64,000 nt of DNA from Terfezia claveryi (GCA_015179025.1 WHUX01000020.1:372001-436000); one strand, 5' to 3'; counted from the first letter of the stretch, positions 46,320 through 58,833 are shown. Program-made: numbers and translations. Notes: generated by a model from the letters alone, not told the origin.

Positions 46320-47195
46320 ATGGACAATAGCACCCGTCCCACCACTTTCACCATCCCACTCACCTATAACCTGGGCATGGTGGATATCGAGGCCCTCTAC
46401 CGCGTGAAGGACGTTGGTGGTCTAGGATGTGAGATACACCGAGAAGTGGTTACCCAGCAGTCGAGATCAGGTTTTACAATTCAGGTGGAGATAAGCGATA
46501 TTTATCATGGCTCTATCATTGAACATCGGAGAGGATTGCCTGAGCCACAGCCCGCAACGCTCCTACTTTTCCACTTCCATCTGGTGAAGGAGACAACCTC
46601 CACATCTCGCCGGGTACACAAAGTCAGTATCGAATTGACGTTTGAAGACAAGGAACGAATTGACATAGAATTCTGTCGGCCCAAAATAACACACATTCAA
46701 CCAGGACCCCCGATGACATCTAAAACCTCGACGACGGAAAAGGAGACAACTACGGTACTGAATGCTCACTATCAGGGTTTCGGCGCTTCACACTCTTCCA
46801 GAGCGCTTACTCCTCAGAATACGCAGGCACAAGTTTCCGGGATCAAAACATGGAGTGGCCAGCCTTCTGGGGCAAGGAATGTGGTGAGGTGGATAATGGA
46901 CGAAAACCCGGCAACTAAGGACGGCGTGCCTCGGTTTTTGCAGACCGCTGTTTTGCTCTCACGCTTTGATGATAGTCAGTTCACGTTACGAGCGGAGGTC
47001 GTCGCACACGTGGATTCTTTACATAAAGCCGAAGCCTTCCTAGTGAAGTGGCTGGGGAAGCAACAACTAGACGATCCTGTCACTTTTGATCCTGCACAAA
47101 AATGGGGTCCAGACACACCCGAACGACGGGTGATCTGCGGTAATCTGGGAGATTTTATGAAGAACAACACCCTGTCGATTATTGGCGATGTGTGA
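46320..47195 (+). CDS. Hypothetical protein, beta-rich, no recognised domain
   Basis: A single frame from ATG 46320 (MDNSTRPTTFTIPLTYNLG) to 47195, 291 residues. I prefer this start because the upstream in-frame codon at 46281 is GTG. Alternating hydrophobic patterns (FTIQVEISDIYHG, ATLLLFHFHLVKE, KVSIELTFEDKE) suggest two beta-rich parts, joined by a Ser/Thr-rich linker (about residues 135-175). The second part has VVRWIMDENPATKDGVPRF and FTLRAEVVAHVDSLHKAE. There is no signal peptide or membrane segment. It lies between the NLR-like gene and the S8 peptidase gene. I do not recognise the family and assign no function. Confidence 0.65.
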   Translation: MDNSTRPTTFTIPLTYNLGMVDIEALYRVKDVGGLGCEIHREVVTQQSRSGFTIQVEISDIYHGSIIEHRRGLPEPQPATLLLFHFHLVKETTSTSRRVHKVSIELTFEDKERIDIEFCRPKITHIQPGPPMTSKTSTTEKETTTVLNAHYQGFGASHSSRALTPQNTQAQVSGIKTWSGQPSGARNVVRWIMDENPATKDGVPRFLQTAVLLSRFDDSQFTLRAEVVAHVDSLHKAEAFLVKWLGKQQLDDPVTFDPAQKWGPDTPERRVICGNLGDFMKNNTLSIIGDV

Positions 47196-48734
47196 TTATT
47201 GGCGATGTGTGAAGACAAGCTCTGATTATGTCACGCACTTGTACTGGGGGATGAGTTTTTGGTCCCCATATGTGTTTCAAGTTCTGCTGGATCATTCTGA
47301 ATTTGTATCTGAATCTTTCAAATTAATTTCAGCTCCTGTTTGGCGTCATAATCAAGCCAATTTCTCTTATATAGAATGATAATATATGCCATGGAGTACA
47401 CATAAGTGGTGCACACCTACAGAGGAGAAGAATCCCGATTACAACCATCTTCATCCAGAAACATGTTTAGTGGGTTCGATAACACTAAAATCTTATAGAT
47501 TGGTTGCCTTCACAACATCACATTCTGAACAAAACTGAATTCTATGCTATACAATACTTTCAGCTAATACAAGTATTTCATAATGGAGTGCAGTGTATAT
47601 TTTTGAAGCCGCCGACACAGTGGTGATTTGTCAGTATTTTAAGGGCTCAAATTCTACTAAAACCTGGAACTGTAGCTTAAGCATGATAAGTTGTCTATGA
47701 GTTATTCTAAGCTATAGACCATTGGCATGTACTGATAAGGATATCTCAGAAAATACCTGGGGAGGGGCTAGTGCAAGCCAGACTACCCGTAGGCAGTAGT
47801 TCTCCACACACAAAGATATTCAACGAATCAACATACTGTTTACCTAGGCTTCTAATACCAACTGAGGCCAATCAACGCAGGCTGGTCATGGCCCAGCTTG
47901 ACTGCCAGTTATTAGATTTTAAAAGAACAACAAGAGCAAGAATCTGAACCACTCACAGTCTTCCCAACATTGTGCTCTAAATATATTTCCCAAAAATACC
48001 TTCATCTCACCATAAATTTTTCCTAACATAACATTTGTATCACTTAACATTACTTGACCTACAGAATAACCATACATGTATTTTATACCGAAAATTCAGA
48101 GCCCAAAACGGCTGAGTAACCCCTGGGGGCCTGGCTGGGCCGAAACCCGGTGGCGTTGAGTATATACCACCCTCCTGGGAGTATCTTAGCTGAATAGTTA
48201 CCCAGTGCAGATGACGTGTATAACGTGATTCTTGAATTTGTATGTTAGGGATTATTTCATCAACGGATTTCACTGTGGTTCATTAGTTAATATGGGCGCC
48301 CATAGTGAACTTAATTAAAAGTTTCAACTTTAGTCCAAGTTTAGGTCTAAGTCGCGAGTTTTCGGCCAAGTTAGACCTGCTGAGGCTTAGCCGTGAAACC
48401 TTTGAACCGAAGCAAGTTGAGACCTTCAAAAAGGCTATGGAGAATACCTAGTTTGAGACTTTGGGGAGGCCTTAGCTACATCGTGAGACCCTATTAAGGT
48501 TTCCTTCTCTACAGAGACCCTATTAAGGTTTCATTTTAAGAGAAGCTACTTGTATCTGTCGTGGTTATCTATCTTGTTATCTGATATTTTCGTCGGGAAG
48601 TTTATTTTGCTGTCGGCCTTGGCTCTCCGAGGCCTCCTGTATATATACCTCGATCTCTCGCACTCTCTTTGCCCTGTATCCAAGGTCTTTGTATCAAGCG
48701 TACAGTACTCTATTTTCCTAAGTGCTTCAAATTT
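47196..48734. other. Spacer, no supported gene
   Basis: AT-rich with short frames. A direct duplication GAGACCCTATTAAGGTTTC occurs at 48485-48533. Confidence 0.4.
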
Positions 48735-48736
48735 AC

Positions 48737-49015
48737 ATATATTTTGCTTCTATTCGAGTCTTTTGCTAGGTTTCTGTAGGTTTGATTTTATATTTACATG
48801 AGACGTTTATTTTGCTTCTATTCGAGTCTTTTGCTAGGTTTCAGTAGGGTTAAATTTAAATTCGCATGAGACATTTATTTGGCTTCTATTCGAGGCCTTT
48901 GCCAGGTTTCCGTGGAGTGAATTTACATGAGATATTATATTGGCTTCTATTCGAGTCCTTTGCCAGGTTTCCGTGCAGTGAATTTACATGAGATTTTGCA
49001 TTGGCTTCTGTCACG
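48737..49015 (+). repeat. Tandem repeat, about 4.3 units of 60-68 bp
   Basis: Units contain TTGCTTCTATTCGAGTCTTT, TTGC(T/C)AGGTTTC and a terminal TTACATGAGA. The later units diverge slightly (TGGCTTCTATTCGAG, GTGAATTTACATGAGAT). Confidence 0.85.
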
Positions 49016-49449
49016 AGCCCTAGCAGTGACTTCACTAGTTAGACCTATGTAAAGTTTCCATAGGACGGAGACCATAATACGCGAAACCTAAAAAAAGTTT
49101 TTTCGAAACCTCAAAAGGTTTATCTGAAACCACCAAAAGTTTCCGAGTAAACCTTTGGTGGTTTCCCATACAATTGTTGATGCGAAACCTCTTTTGGTCT
49201 CACTCTTGAGACCTGACCAAATGAACCATAGTGATTTAGATTCAATGGTAAAAGTTGTAGCGTAGATGCCCACACTAGGAGATTCGGGCATATGAGTAGT
49301 CAGGTTGTACATACAATACGCCGATACAGAATTAGCACGCATAAGTTTAGCATTGAACAAGTCACGGGTGGATAGGTGGTAGTCAGAGACAACCAAGGTT
49401 TTGATCGTTAAGCGGGGTGGACCAAAGTGGAAGTTAAGCGGCACCTACA

Positions 49450-49585
49450 GGAAGGGAAGACGATGATGTGGATGATGGGGCATAGCGGACAACGAGGCAG
49501 CGAGGAGGCAGTCTACAAAGCGAAGGAAATAGGTCTAATGGGAAGGCTGATCACCTTAGCTCGTTCTGTGGGATTGGCTGCCTAA
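49450..49585 (+). pseudogene. RNase H relic of a retroelement
   Basis: The + frame reads WMMGHSGQRGSEEAVYKAKE, close to the GHSGxxGNExAD signature of retroelement RNase H, with decayed flanks. Only a fragment remains. Confidence 0.45.
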
Positions 49586-50504
49586 TGTAGTTCAAATACG
49601 GGTACTGATTCACCAAAATGGAAAAAAAGAAAAAAAGGTATACATACTAACCTCCTCTTTAACCCACGGGTAAAACCACTGTGCCATTTCCAATCGCAGT
49701 GTGTTTCATATCATGCAGGTTTATAACGGGAAAGGAAGTAAGCTACCGGTACGTACTGTTGCTGTATACCGAATGTTTCAGTTGCAAAAGTTGTAAAGGC
49801 ACGCTAATTCAGGGAAACTGCAGCTGCGCTTAATCACGTCAAACAAAACTACAGTACCTAGTTGTGCGCATCTCAAAAATCCCCTCCCCTGCCTCCATTT
49901 CTTTAATCCTATTTCCGTCCGTCCACACCTCCACCACATGTGTACCTAGTGGCCTTACTACGCCGATCACAGCGCTATTGAGGTTGTGTTGTGATAATGA
50001 GCAGAGAGCTTTCGTTCCAGTCCAGTAGCAGCACACGAATACTTCTGTCTTTCCATTCCGGGAGTAGACTATAAATATCTCCGTGAACTTCATTCACCAT
50101 TATTTAAAGCTAGGTAATTAATTAAGCCCAATAGCAATCACTTATCATCACATGCTCAAGCCTTATCGTCTTGTATACTTAAGAGTTATCAATTCCTCTC
50201 ACCACAAGCGCGGCTGGACAAAATCAGACCTCAACAGGGTGCTTCGGGGGTTAGACCAATATAGCTACTTACAACTTAGAACAGTCGAAACTCCGAGAGT
50301 CAAAGGAATCGGTATGTGCTTTACATGTGTTTAGATCTTCTCAATCTCCTCTTCTGTGTAGTGTGCGATTGAAGATCAGGCTCTTGCTTTAGATGTGGGG
50401 ATTGGTCACTCTGAGTTGGCTACTAATGTTATCAGGTCACGCCGGTGGAATTCTCAGAAGCCACACTGAGTGTGAGAAGGAAATCTAGCCACATTCGTGG
50501 AGTC
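49586..50504. other. Spacer upstream of the S8 peptidase gene
   Basis: A minus frame at 49839-50093 and a plus frame at 50152-50334 lack recognisable domains. An extra 5' exon of the S8 gene here cannot be excluded. Confidence 0.35.
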
Positions 50505-53500
50505 ATGGGAGCGTCTGAGAAGACAGAGCGTGGTTTTGTACGAGATCGAAGCCCAACGCCGGATTGGGTGATCAGGAAATCACCGTCAAAGGCTCCTGGA
50601 GGAATTTTGTCTCCAAATAGCCGTGTCAATAAACCTCCAACGAGAACAAAGCACGACCTAAAGGTCGCAGCTCGGGACACCAACGAGGTGGAGCTGGAGA
50701 ACTTGCAGATACTGAAACTATACTTACAGAAGGCGGACAGCCTCCAGAAATTGGGCCATCTTTTCAGTCGCGGAGAACCACAGACAAAGAAATTAGCAAA
50801 AACTTGGCTCGCCTCTTTGGAGGACAAACAGCTCTTTACAGAGCTGGGGTGTCAAGACTCTTGTGGATCCACGCCGCTCATTGAAGCCGTCAAATATCGG
50901 AACGCCGAACTATTAGAGACTTATTTATCTCGCTTGAAGGAAGCCAACAAAAAATTTCCAGGATACTTTAGCAACACTCTAAAGTTACATGATGTTGCTC
51001 AGCACACTTGCCTGACCTATGCCATGAAGTTTTACCACTCCGTTAGACAGGAAGGGAGTTTGACAGAAGCGGGTATTGCTGAACTCGTACTACAGTTCTG
51101 CACTGATGTTCCTGAGCTCCTTATGCACCAGGGCCGGAAGGGTTTCACAGCCCTTCACATTCTCATAGGCCACTTGCCGAATTGCATACGCAATAAAGAA
51201 ACAAAAATATTGTCATTATCCGAAAAAATGGTGAAGATTTGTCCCGACTTGTTGACATTAACCATAACCATAACTCCCAATGATGTCGAGTCGCGCGAGC
51301 TTACGGCTATTCCGGAGACACCTTATATCTTCTTACAGCGCCTCTTAAAGGAGAGTGGCATCGCGCGGGGGCAACTTGGCGCGGAAGAAAAGCTATTGGA
51401 TAAGCTCATGGACAGAATCAAGTGTGTCTGGATGAGAAATGGGTATGAAGTTGGAGTATTATACAGGCCGGGATTAGGTATAACTGGACCGGTGATTTGA
51501 CGAGTTTCGCCGCTAATGGAGATTGCAATCAGAACCCACTTTTGCCCTCGATCTTACGGAGTACAGTAACTACCAAATCCCATACAGATATTTAGACTAT
51601 TTCCGCCGCAGTGAGTTTGAAAACGTTTTACGGTTAGTCAGTATACCTGCAGGCTTGGAAATACTTCATTCGCCATGCAATGCTCCCTGTCGGGAGAGCG
51701 CATGTAATCATGGCACTAAAGAGAAAGTTAAACTTGAGGCAGTCAGAGCAATCTTCCATTGGTTGAAGGGGTTTAATCTCGTCAGAAAAGTTCTTCAGGT
51801 CAATGTCGACGACTGGGGACATGGTTGTGTGTGTATGGATAAATTGATTGAAACTGTATTATGGTCGTATGAGGTTGAAGTCTTCAATTGGAGGAGAGTG
51901 AATATTACGATCGACACCATATGGAAGGCAACGCCTGATCGTTCAAATGCCGTCGAGGAAACAGCAAGGGACTCTAGCTACCCATCATCGATAAGAAAGC
52001 TTTATCTCTACTGGGCCGGTCGTCATAGGCATCGCTTGGAGGATTGGGCCAATCAGGCAACGTGGGAGCTGGCACCGCAGCACTTTCCAAAGGTAACAGT
52101 TATATAACCATGTCTGAATAATTCACTGACTGAGGCTAATTCGACTCTCCTCAACTCTTTGATACCCAGTTAGAAAGTGTACATATCACCCTATGTATGG
52201 ATGAGGAGGAAAGAAGGCACAGACAACCGCAGCGTATTTCAGAGGTACATAATACAAGTGGTATAGTACGTCCCACATAACTATCACTTAGCTGAATAAC
52301 GCCCTCATAGCAATCCAAATACCAACTATGGAATCTTGACCGCTTTAGAGACATGGTTCAGAGAAATTTCGTGCAGTCTAACAAGCATGCTCCGGAGATT
52401 ACCTGTGTGGCAAAATCAGGAAATTTTTATGGGGAGGGATTCGGTATGGCAATCAGGCAAACAGGGACTAATACTGAGTATTCACATTCCAAGTTCCGCT
52501 CTGCACTGATGTGGTAATATGAGTTGACTTAACAATTGCTAATCTGCTCATCCATTGAATGTCTCCATTCTTGAACAGTCAGACACAGACTGCATCAAAG
52601 ACTCCAAGAAAACCGAAGATCGACATGGCTCTAACAACAATGCATAACTTTGCAAGATGTCTAGAGACTGGAATCGAGGACTTCTGCGAGCTCTCGGACT
52701 TCAATCTTGTACCGACCACTGTTGCTATTCTAGACAATGGTTTCAATATACTTGACCCCGCTGTAAAGGAAAGTCTACGTGATACCCCAGCGATGTCCTT
52801 TCATCCTTTAGATCACGAAATGCTTCGTAGCGGTATGAGCACTATCGCCGTTGGTCACCCGTGTCATGGAACCAGAATGGCATACGTTGTGCGTCAGATG
52901 TGTCCACTAGTCAAGATTCTGCCCATTAGAATGCGAGGAAGCACCGTCCATGATGCTCCCACATTTGCTGGCTTAGATGCCGCCTCAGAGGTTGTGAACT
53001 CCTTCTACCTAACCGCAGCGCCAGAAGTCGCAGGCGCTGCGTTTTGGAATTGCGGTGCTAACTTACCGTGTTATACAAGTTCAGGCCATTGAATGGGTTA
53101 CGGAACTAAAGCCCCCTCCGGTGAGTAGCAACTTACACTAGATACATACTGTGGAAGTGAGGGTATGCTCGGATCCATATTTACGATAAACTAGGATATC
53201 ATGTGCATGAGCTGGACCATCAAAGTACCGAAAACCGTCAAGAAGGACTCTGTAAGACAACAAATAGCAAGGTTAAATTCCGCGCTTCAGACTGCGGATA
53301 GCAAGGGCATCATCTTGTTTTGTGCCACATCAGATAACGGGACTCATGAGAATCCAAAACGGATTTATCCGGGGGCCATTGGCATGCAAAGAAGTGCAGG
53401 AAGTGAGGTTATACTCAGGATTGGGGCGGCAAATATTAACGGCTTAGATCTCTATCCTGGAACTCCAGCGGACTTTCTTTTTCCTGGGGAGGATGTACCG

Positions 53501-53845
53501 CTGGGGAGCGACCTTGGGGGGTATGCCATTGGTAGCTCAGTTGCCACAGCGAATGCGGCTGGCTTCACAGCACTGCTACTTCAACTCAGGAAGCTCAGTT
53601 ACGCATTCAACAAATCAAAATCTGGATTCCAACACGAAGCGACTCGATTGAAGACCAAAAGCATAGCAAACGCTTTCAGAACCTTGGGAAAAGAGGGGGA
53701 ATCGAAGATAGTGTCTGCGTTTAGACAAAGTGTCCACTTTTATGAATTTGAAGTTGATGATGAGACTGGAGATTGTTTTGCGCGAGGGAACACGGCGATT
53801 TTGGAGGAGTTTATCATGAAATTACTGAAAAAACTTGGTTGGTGA
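50505..53845 (+). CDS. Subtilisin-like (S8) serine peptidase with ankyrin-like N-terminal region
   Basis: Seven exons: 50505-51477, 51533-52092, 52170-52244, 52311-52513, 52579-52990, 53085-53120, 53195-53845. All have GT-AG borders and consistent phases, giving 969 residues. The N-terminal third has ankyrin-like sequence (GSTPLIEAVKYRNAELLETY, GFTALHILIGHLP). The middle contains YEVEVFNWRRVNITIDT and LYWAGRHRHRLEDWAN, a block usual in fungal S8 proteins of this type. The catalytic domain follows: Asp in VAILDNGFN, His in GHPCHGTRMA, oxyanion Asn in ATSDNG, and Ser in GSSVATANAAG. The segment CMSWTIK is also typical. The triad is intact. No signal peptide is seen, so the enzyme is probably intracellular. 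S8 domains occur as effectors in fungal NLR-type proteins, but no NACHT is present here. The first codon is uncertain (GTG in frame at 50445). Confidence 0.88.
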
Positions 53846-53929
53846 TCAAGGTCTATAGACCTTTATTTTTTTTGTTTTTTAAAGTCTAAGTATATCCACA
53901 ATCAACTTAAGATTATCATGCTGTAGGTA

Positions 53930-55640
53930 CCGGGAAAACTGGTGAATAAGGGACCATGTCGGTTTTTGAGACATCTGCAAGCTACCATGCAACTAGGCAA
54001 GATCTCAACATGACAAGTTGGCAACACGGTCAACACAGTAGGAGGAAAAGGAAAAATGTAGGTATGGATTATCGGATTAAAGTTCAATATTCCAATACCT
54101 AATAATGTCAACAATTCTAGGCTCAGCTACTAAGACCACCCGACCAGGACCTAAGGGCAAATCTACTGCTCTACAACCTAGGAGTATCAATTCTCTGAAC
54201 CGGAGGTTACGGAGTAACAGAAGAAAGTAATATACAAGAGAGTTTAAACTCAAGGCATTAAGCATGCTCCAAAAGTCCCGTATAGATCCGAAAACAGGAG
54301 CAAAGGTACCGGCTAGTATAGGATGTAAGTGGTAAATCGACTCAGTTAATACAGGCATTGGCTAATATAATTTGAAGGGGTCTGTCGAGAGCTTAAGATT
54401 ACAAAGTCAATGCTGCTGCGCTGGAAGGAGCAGGAAGCTAAAATAGTAGCAGCACGGAAGGGTGCAAGGCAGGTAGACAGGCCGCCTAAAGGTGTTTGGC
54501 ATGAGATGGAGGCAGTGCTACATACTCGCTTTATAGCTATTCGGAAGCAAGGAAAGCCTGTAGGACAGCGTTGGTTTATACGAGAAGGAAAGAAGATATT
54601 TGAAGAGCGAGAGGAAGTTAAAGTGGATGCTGCAAATAAGAAGCGTTATCCATGTACATTCTCCAATGGGTGGTTTGAAGGGTTTTGTGAGCGATGGAGC
54701 ATTTTATGGCGAGTAAAAACCAAAGTTGGACAAGATGCTCCGGATGATAAGGCAAAGGCAATACAAATCTTTCTACAAGAAATACGGCGAAAATCTCAAC
54801 TACCAGCAAGATCCCAATAACACAATCGATTCTTACCTCAATATATCTATAACATAGACCAGACACCATTACCTTTTGAGTTCCTACAAAATCGTACATT
54901 TGATACTAAAGGCACAACTACTATCTTCATTCATACTGAGCATACCTCTTGGACAAAATGACAAGCAACTCTCATGATTACTGCCTGTGCTGATGGAGAG
55001 CTCCGATGTAAGCCAATCTTGGTGTTCCATGGCAGTTCTACTCTTGAGCAGTAACCTCGGAAAGAAGAACGAAAAAAATACCATCCTGGTGTTACGGTCT
55101 TCTTCAATTCTACAGTGTATAGTAATGAAGAGATTACTATGAAATGGATTCAGAATGATATTTGTGGAACTACATCTTCTATATTAGAGCTACCACAACC
55201 CGAACGCTTAGTAGTATTGGATGTTTTTAGTGGTCAAAAAACTAAGAAGGTCCTAAATGCTATGAAAGAGTGACATATCATTCCGGTATATATTCCTGAT
55301 GGCTGTACAGGATATGTTCAGCCTATGGATACAATTCTTAACAAGCTAGTTAAGGATAAGATTGCAGATATTTTAGAGGAAAAGTTGGAAGCAGTTGGGG
55401 AAACAGATGAGAGTGTTAGTCGTCGTCGCATTCTCATAACTGAAGCGGTTGGACAAGCATGGCTTTGGTTACATATAGAGAAAAAAGAGAGTACTATTAA
55501 GCCTTTTAAACAGGCAGGTATTTCTATATCTCCTGATGGGACTGAAGATACAAAGCTTTATGTGCGTGGCCTCCCAGATATTACGGCAGTTCTAAGACAT
55601 AGGCCACGCTTATGCAGTAAAGCAAGCTAGACTAGCAGTA
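53930..55640 (+). pseudogene. Degenerate pogo/Fot-type DNA transposon with CENP-B-like DDE transposase
   Basis: The left end CCGGGAAAACTGG, preceded by TA (53928-53929), matches the TIR of the MITE at 4391. No right TIR was found before similarity ends near 55640. The transposase frame has a DNA-binding part (RKQGKPVGQRWFIREGKKIF, FSNGWFEGFCERW). After stops it continues with the first catalytic Asp in IDQTPLPFEF, then ACADGELRCKPILVFHG, the second Asp in VVLDVFSGQ and a third in GCTGYVQPMD. In-frame stops near 54820, 54960, 55052 and 55273 include TGA and TAA codons that single C-to-T changes in CGA or CAA would produce, as in RIP. The element is not functional. Confidence 0.85.
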
Positions 55641-55734
55641 AAAGGTGATGTCCGATCACAATAGAGCACTCAAACTGAGTTATAACGGTCCTGATCTACA
55701 AGACTCCATTTTTTTGATAAAATATAATGCTAAG

Positions 55735-56040
55735 GATTTACATCGGTTTCAACCACCACATCCCCAGCCAAAACAACATATTCAACCTCTTCATCGAAAT
55801 CCAACTCTTTTTCCCATGGCCCCACCACAAGATTAGGTAGCCCTCGTACATGCAGTTGATGGTCATCATTACCAGTTGGATAAAGTGAAATACCAGTCTG
55901 CTTAAACGCCTTGATAATTGTATCTCGCTTATGTTCATGAAGCCATAACCAGGCAGCTGCCACTGCATGTGTAATTGCAATTCGGCAATGTCCAATGCTA
56001 GTATCTTCATCCTCATTTGCCAATGTTTCCTCCAGAATAA
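55735..56040 (-). pseudogene. Second pogo/Fot transposase fragment, opposite orientation
   Basis: The minus frame contains RIAITHAVAAAWLWLHEHKR, AFKQTGISLYPTGND and LHVRGLPNLV. These are homologous to the C-terminus of the + copy (AVGQAWLWLHIEKKES, KQAGISISPDGTED, LYVRGLPDIT). The two C-termini face each other, about 100 bp apart. Confidence 0.75.
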
Positions 56041-56935
56041 AACACCTATTTTTGCGCTCGTATACCTAGTGCACCTTTTCCAAAAAAAATGGACCGTTGT
56101 AGCGTGGTATCATTGTGCTCCGATATCACTTCTGCATAAGCTCGACCTATGTCTCTAAACTGACAAGGAGTCTTGTTCACCAGTGGATGCGGTATTTATT
56201 CCGCATTCATTGAAGTTGAGTATTTATTTAAGTTGGGTAAAGTAGTTGATATTTTTTACATGTTTTTTATTTGATATACTAGAATTATTATTAGAGATTT
56301 ATATAGCGTAAAATACAATATAGGGAATGGATAAACAATTGAGGTGTAAAGAGAATTCAGGTATCCAATTCCTAATGTGGAAAACTCGGTATCCGAGTCG
56401 AACTCGTGGCGCACACCAGTGATATAGAGGGTGAGGCTCTGGTGACACCCCCAGGCATGGAAAAAAAACAGGCTGCTCATCGTCCAGCAACACTAAAGGC
56501 CACGATGAAGACCAAATAAGAGAAAACAAATCAGCGGGGCCTTCGAACAACAGTCAAGCAAAGCTATTTGTAGTTCACGGAATTCCCTGCCAACGACCAA
56601 TGGCAGCAGCAATACAGGATGTCAACAAGGGAGGTATTGAGGGTATTGCGGCTCTGGGGAAAGAGGGAGACAAGGCAAACTCACCAGCTCAGTAGTTCTC
56701 TCCCTTAACAAGATAACTTCAATCTTTGCATAAGACGGGTGGCTTAACTGAGCCATATGACTTTGATCGGGGTCGGAAGAGAAGGGTATCTACATAGTCT
56801 AGATGGGAAGTTGGGAGAAGCGTCTCCATAGTAATTTGGGTTTATACAGTATATGCAGTTGTTTCTAGATAGTTGGCGATATATATTACTTATACCTTAA
56901 ATAGTAAGAAACAAATATATCAATATGTATTATAT
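56041..56935. other. Spacer, no supported gene
   Basis: Short frames without domains. Confidence 0.4.
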
Positions 56936-57936
56936 ATGTTCTGGGCCGGCATACCCTCTGTGCCGGTCGCGGGCAATTAATATAATTCCTCAATTTGGTA
57001 ACTGTGAATCGAACAAAACATTCTGGTACACTCAAAAAAAAAACCTGTGAAGTCATTTTTGACCACCCCTTACATCTCAGGGAGACGGCAGACATTGAAC
57101 AAGGGGAGAATTCCGGAAAATTTACCTCAAGCCCTTCAAATGATGAAGTACATGCTTGTGTAGTTAACAACTCATCGCCTTCATCTCTGATGATGAATGG
57201 AATGAGAGGAGGATACTGAGTTTATTGCTACCGTAGAAATCTGCAATATTTCCTATGCAATAGGTATTTGAAAATTAGTTTCATCTACGGGTTCCTATCT
57301 ATGGGGTTTTTAATATATAGGGCCTTATGGTTCAGGCTATATAGACCATCTTGTACTGAATATCGATGCGCTATGTGGAATTCAGTGAAGTTCGGAATAA
57401 TTATCATTATAATATTTTTTGTCTCCATCTTATTGCATGATTTATCCTACAAGTAAGAAAATTCCCAACATTTCTTACTTATAGGATAAAGGTAAAGTGC
57501 AAAACAGTACTTTCTTAACCGCAGGTACTTATTTATACGCAGATTGCTAAGTATAACTACTGGTGTTTTCGTTACTTGTGTTTGCAAAAACTTCTACTCT
57601 AATTGTTATTGCCGATACTTAAAGAATAATCTAAAATTCTCAATTTATTGACATACGAAAGTGTTAACAGATCATGACTTATTAACCTCTCAGCTCTGGC
57701 TGAACCAAATTGGAATATTAGATGGAGGTCTAATCGATTGGGAAATACATGAATCTATTGCGGTCGCTGGGATAGCTCCAGCTAGGTATACCGTTATCAA
57801 TTCTTTTATTTTGGAAGTAAATCAGTACTTGTAAACCTTTATCAATACAAGTGCATTATACACCAAATTGAGTAATTATTTAAATTTGCCCGTGAGCGGC
57901 ACAGTGAGTATGCCGCCCGCGAGCGGCCTAGAACAT
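56936..57936. mobile_element. ~1.0-kb element with ~65-bp inverted arms, non-coding
   Basis: The left arm 56936-57001 (ATGTTCTGGGCC...GCGGGCAATT...CTCAATTTGG) is the inverse of the right arm 57862-57936 (CCAAATTGAG...GCCCG...GGCCTAGAACAT). The interior shows only short frames. A solitary arm lies at 3463-3522. The superfamily is unknown. Confidence 0.65.
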
Positions 57937-58511
57937 ACAGTATATAGTCTCAATCAATACCAGAGCGTTACCTAATTACATATTTATAATTATAAGATTG
58001 TACTTCACTTTCTTATATTCCCACTCCTCACTATATCTACTACAGTAGGTCTTATGTAGAATAGTACCCATGCTCATATGCACAAACAATGTCCTATGAT
58101 ATATATTACGAAGAAATATAAATTACAAACGAGAGCGCTGCTCATTGCTTAAAACAGCGTACCCCTGCAGATTATCATGAGCATATATGGAGTAGGTCTG
58201 TTTATTGACTGTCATGGCCTCGATTTCCTTTTTTTTTTTTTTTGGCATTTTATTCATAAATGTTCACCCTACGGTCATCTCCCCGAAAAAAAAAAATTTT
58301 TTTTCTCGGACATTCCACAAGACAAAACATATTCTCCGCCCCTCGTACTTAAAAATGAAACTATATTCTCAATCCCTCTCCTCTTCGATAGCTCCTTCCA
58401 TGGACGGGTCCATATTTAACATCGGCTGCCTTGTAACTAATATAAGTGTCACACTTGGCGATACTCACACAAATTGAAAAAAAGAGCCATACCTTTGTCG
58501 AGCCCAGTAGC

Positions 58512-58833
58512 TTACTCTTCTGGCGCTGGAGCATCTCGTCCGGGGTGGAAGTCGTCGGTCTTATCCCACCTAATATTGTGAGCAGAATCAGTAACACTTC
58601 TCGCAGTCATTGTATCAGTATGCTGAACATTGGTATACTTACTTCGTGATGGCATCTCGCTTCCCGGTCCTAACAACCACGATATAAGGGTCGTCCTTGG
58701 GCAACTGTAGAGAACTTTTTTCTTTGGGCTGAAGCTTCCGGCCTTTCGTCGCCTGGGCTGTGTTATCTCTCGAACGGATAACAAGGGCCTCTGATTCGTC
58801 GTTGTAGACTGGAACGGTGTAAGTACCAGGCAT
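58512..58833 (-). CDS. Small two-exon gene, 82 aa, tandem paralogue A
   Basis: Exons 58833-58643 and 58569-58512 are joined across a 73-nt intron (GTAAGT...ATTAG). The start MPGTYTVPVYNDESEALVIR is in a clean ATG context. The sequence continues with RSRDNTAQ, a Lys/Gln-rich LQPKEKSSLQLPKDDP and the hydrophobic strand YIVVVRTGK. It ends after the intron in WDKTDDFHPGRDAPAPEE. Alternating strands suggest a small beta-fold; there is no signal peptide and no Cys. The paralogue at 63277-63600 keeps intron position, phase and most residues, which strongly supports a real gene. I do not recognise the family. It is divergent from the small gene starting at 59244. Confidence 0.75.
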
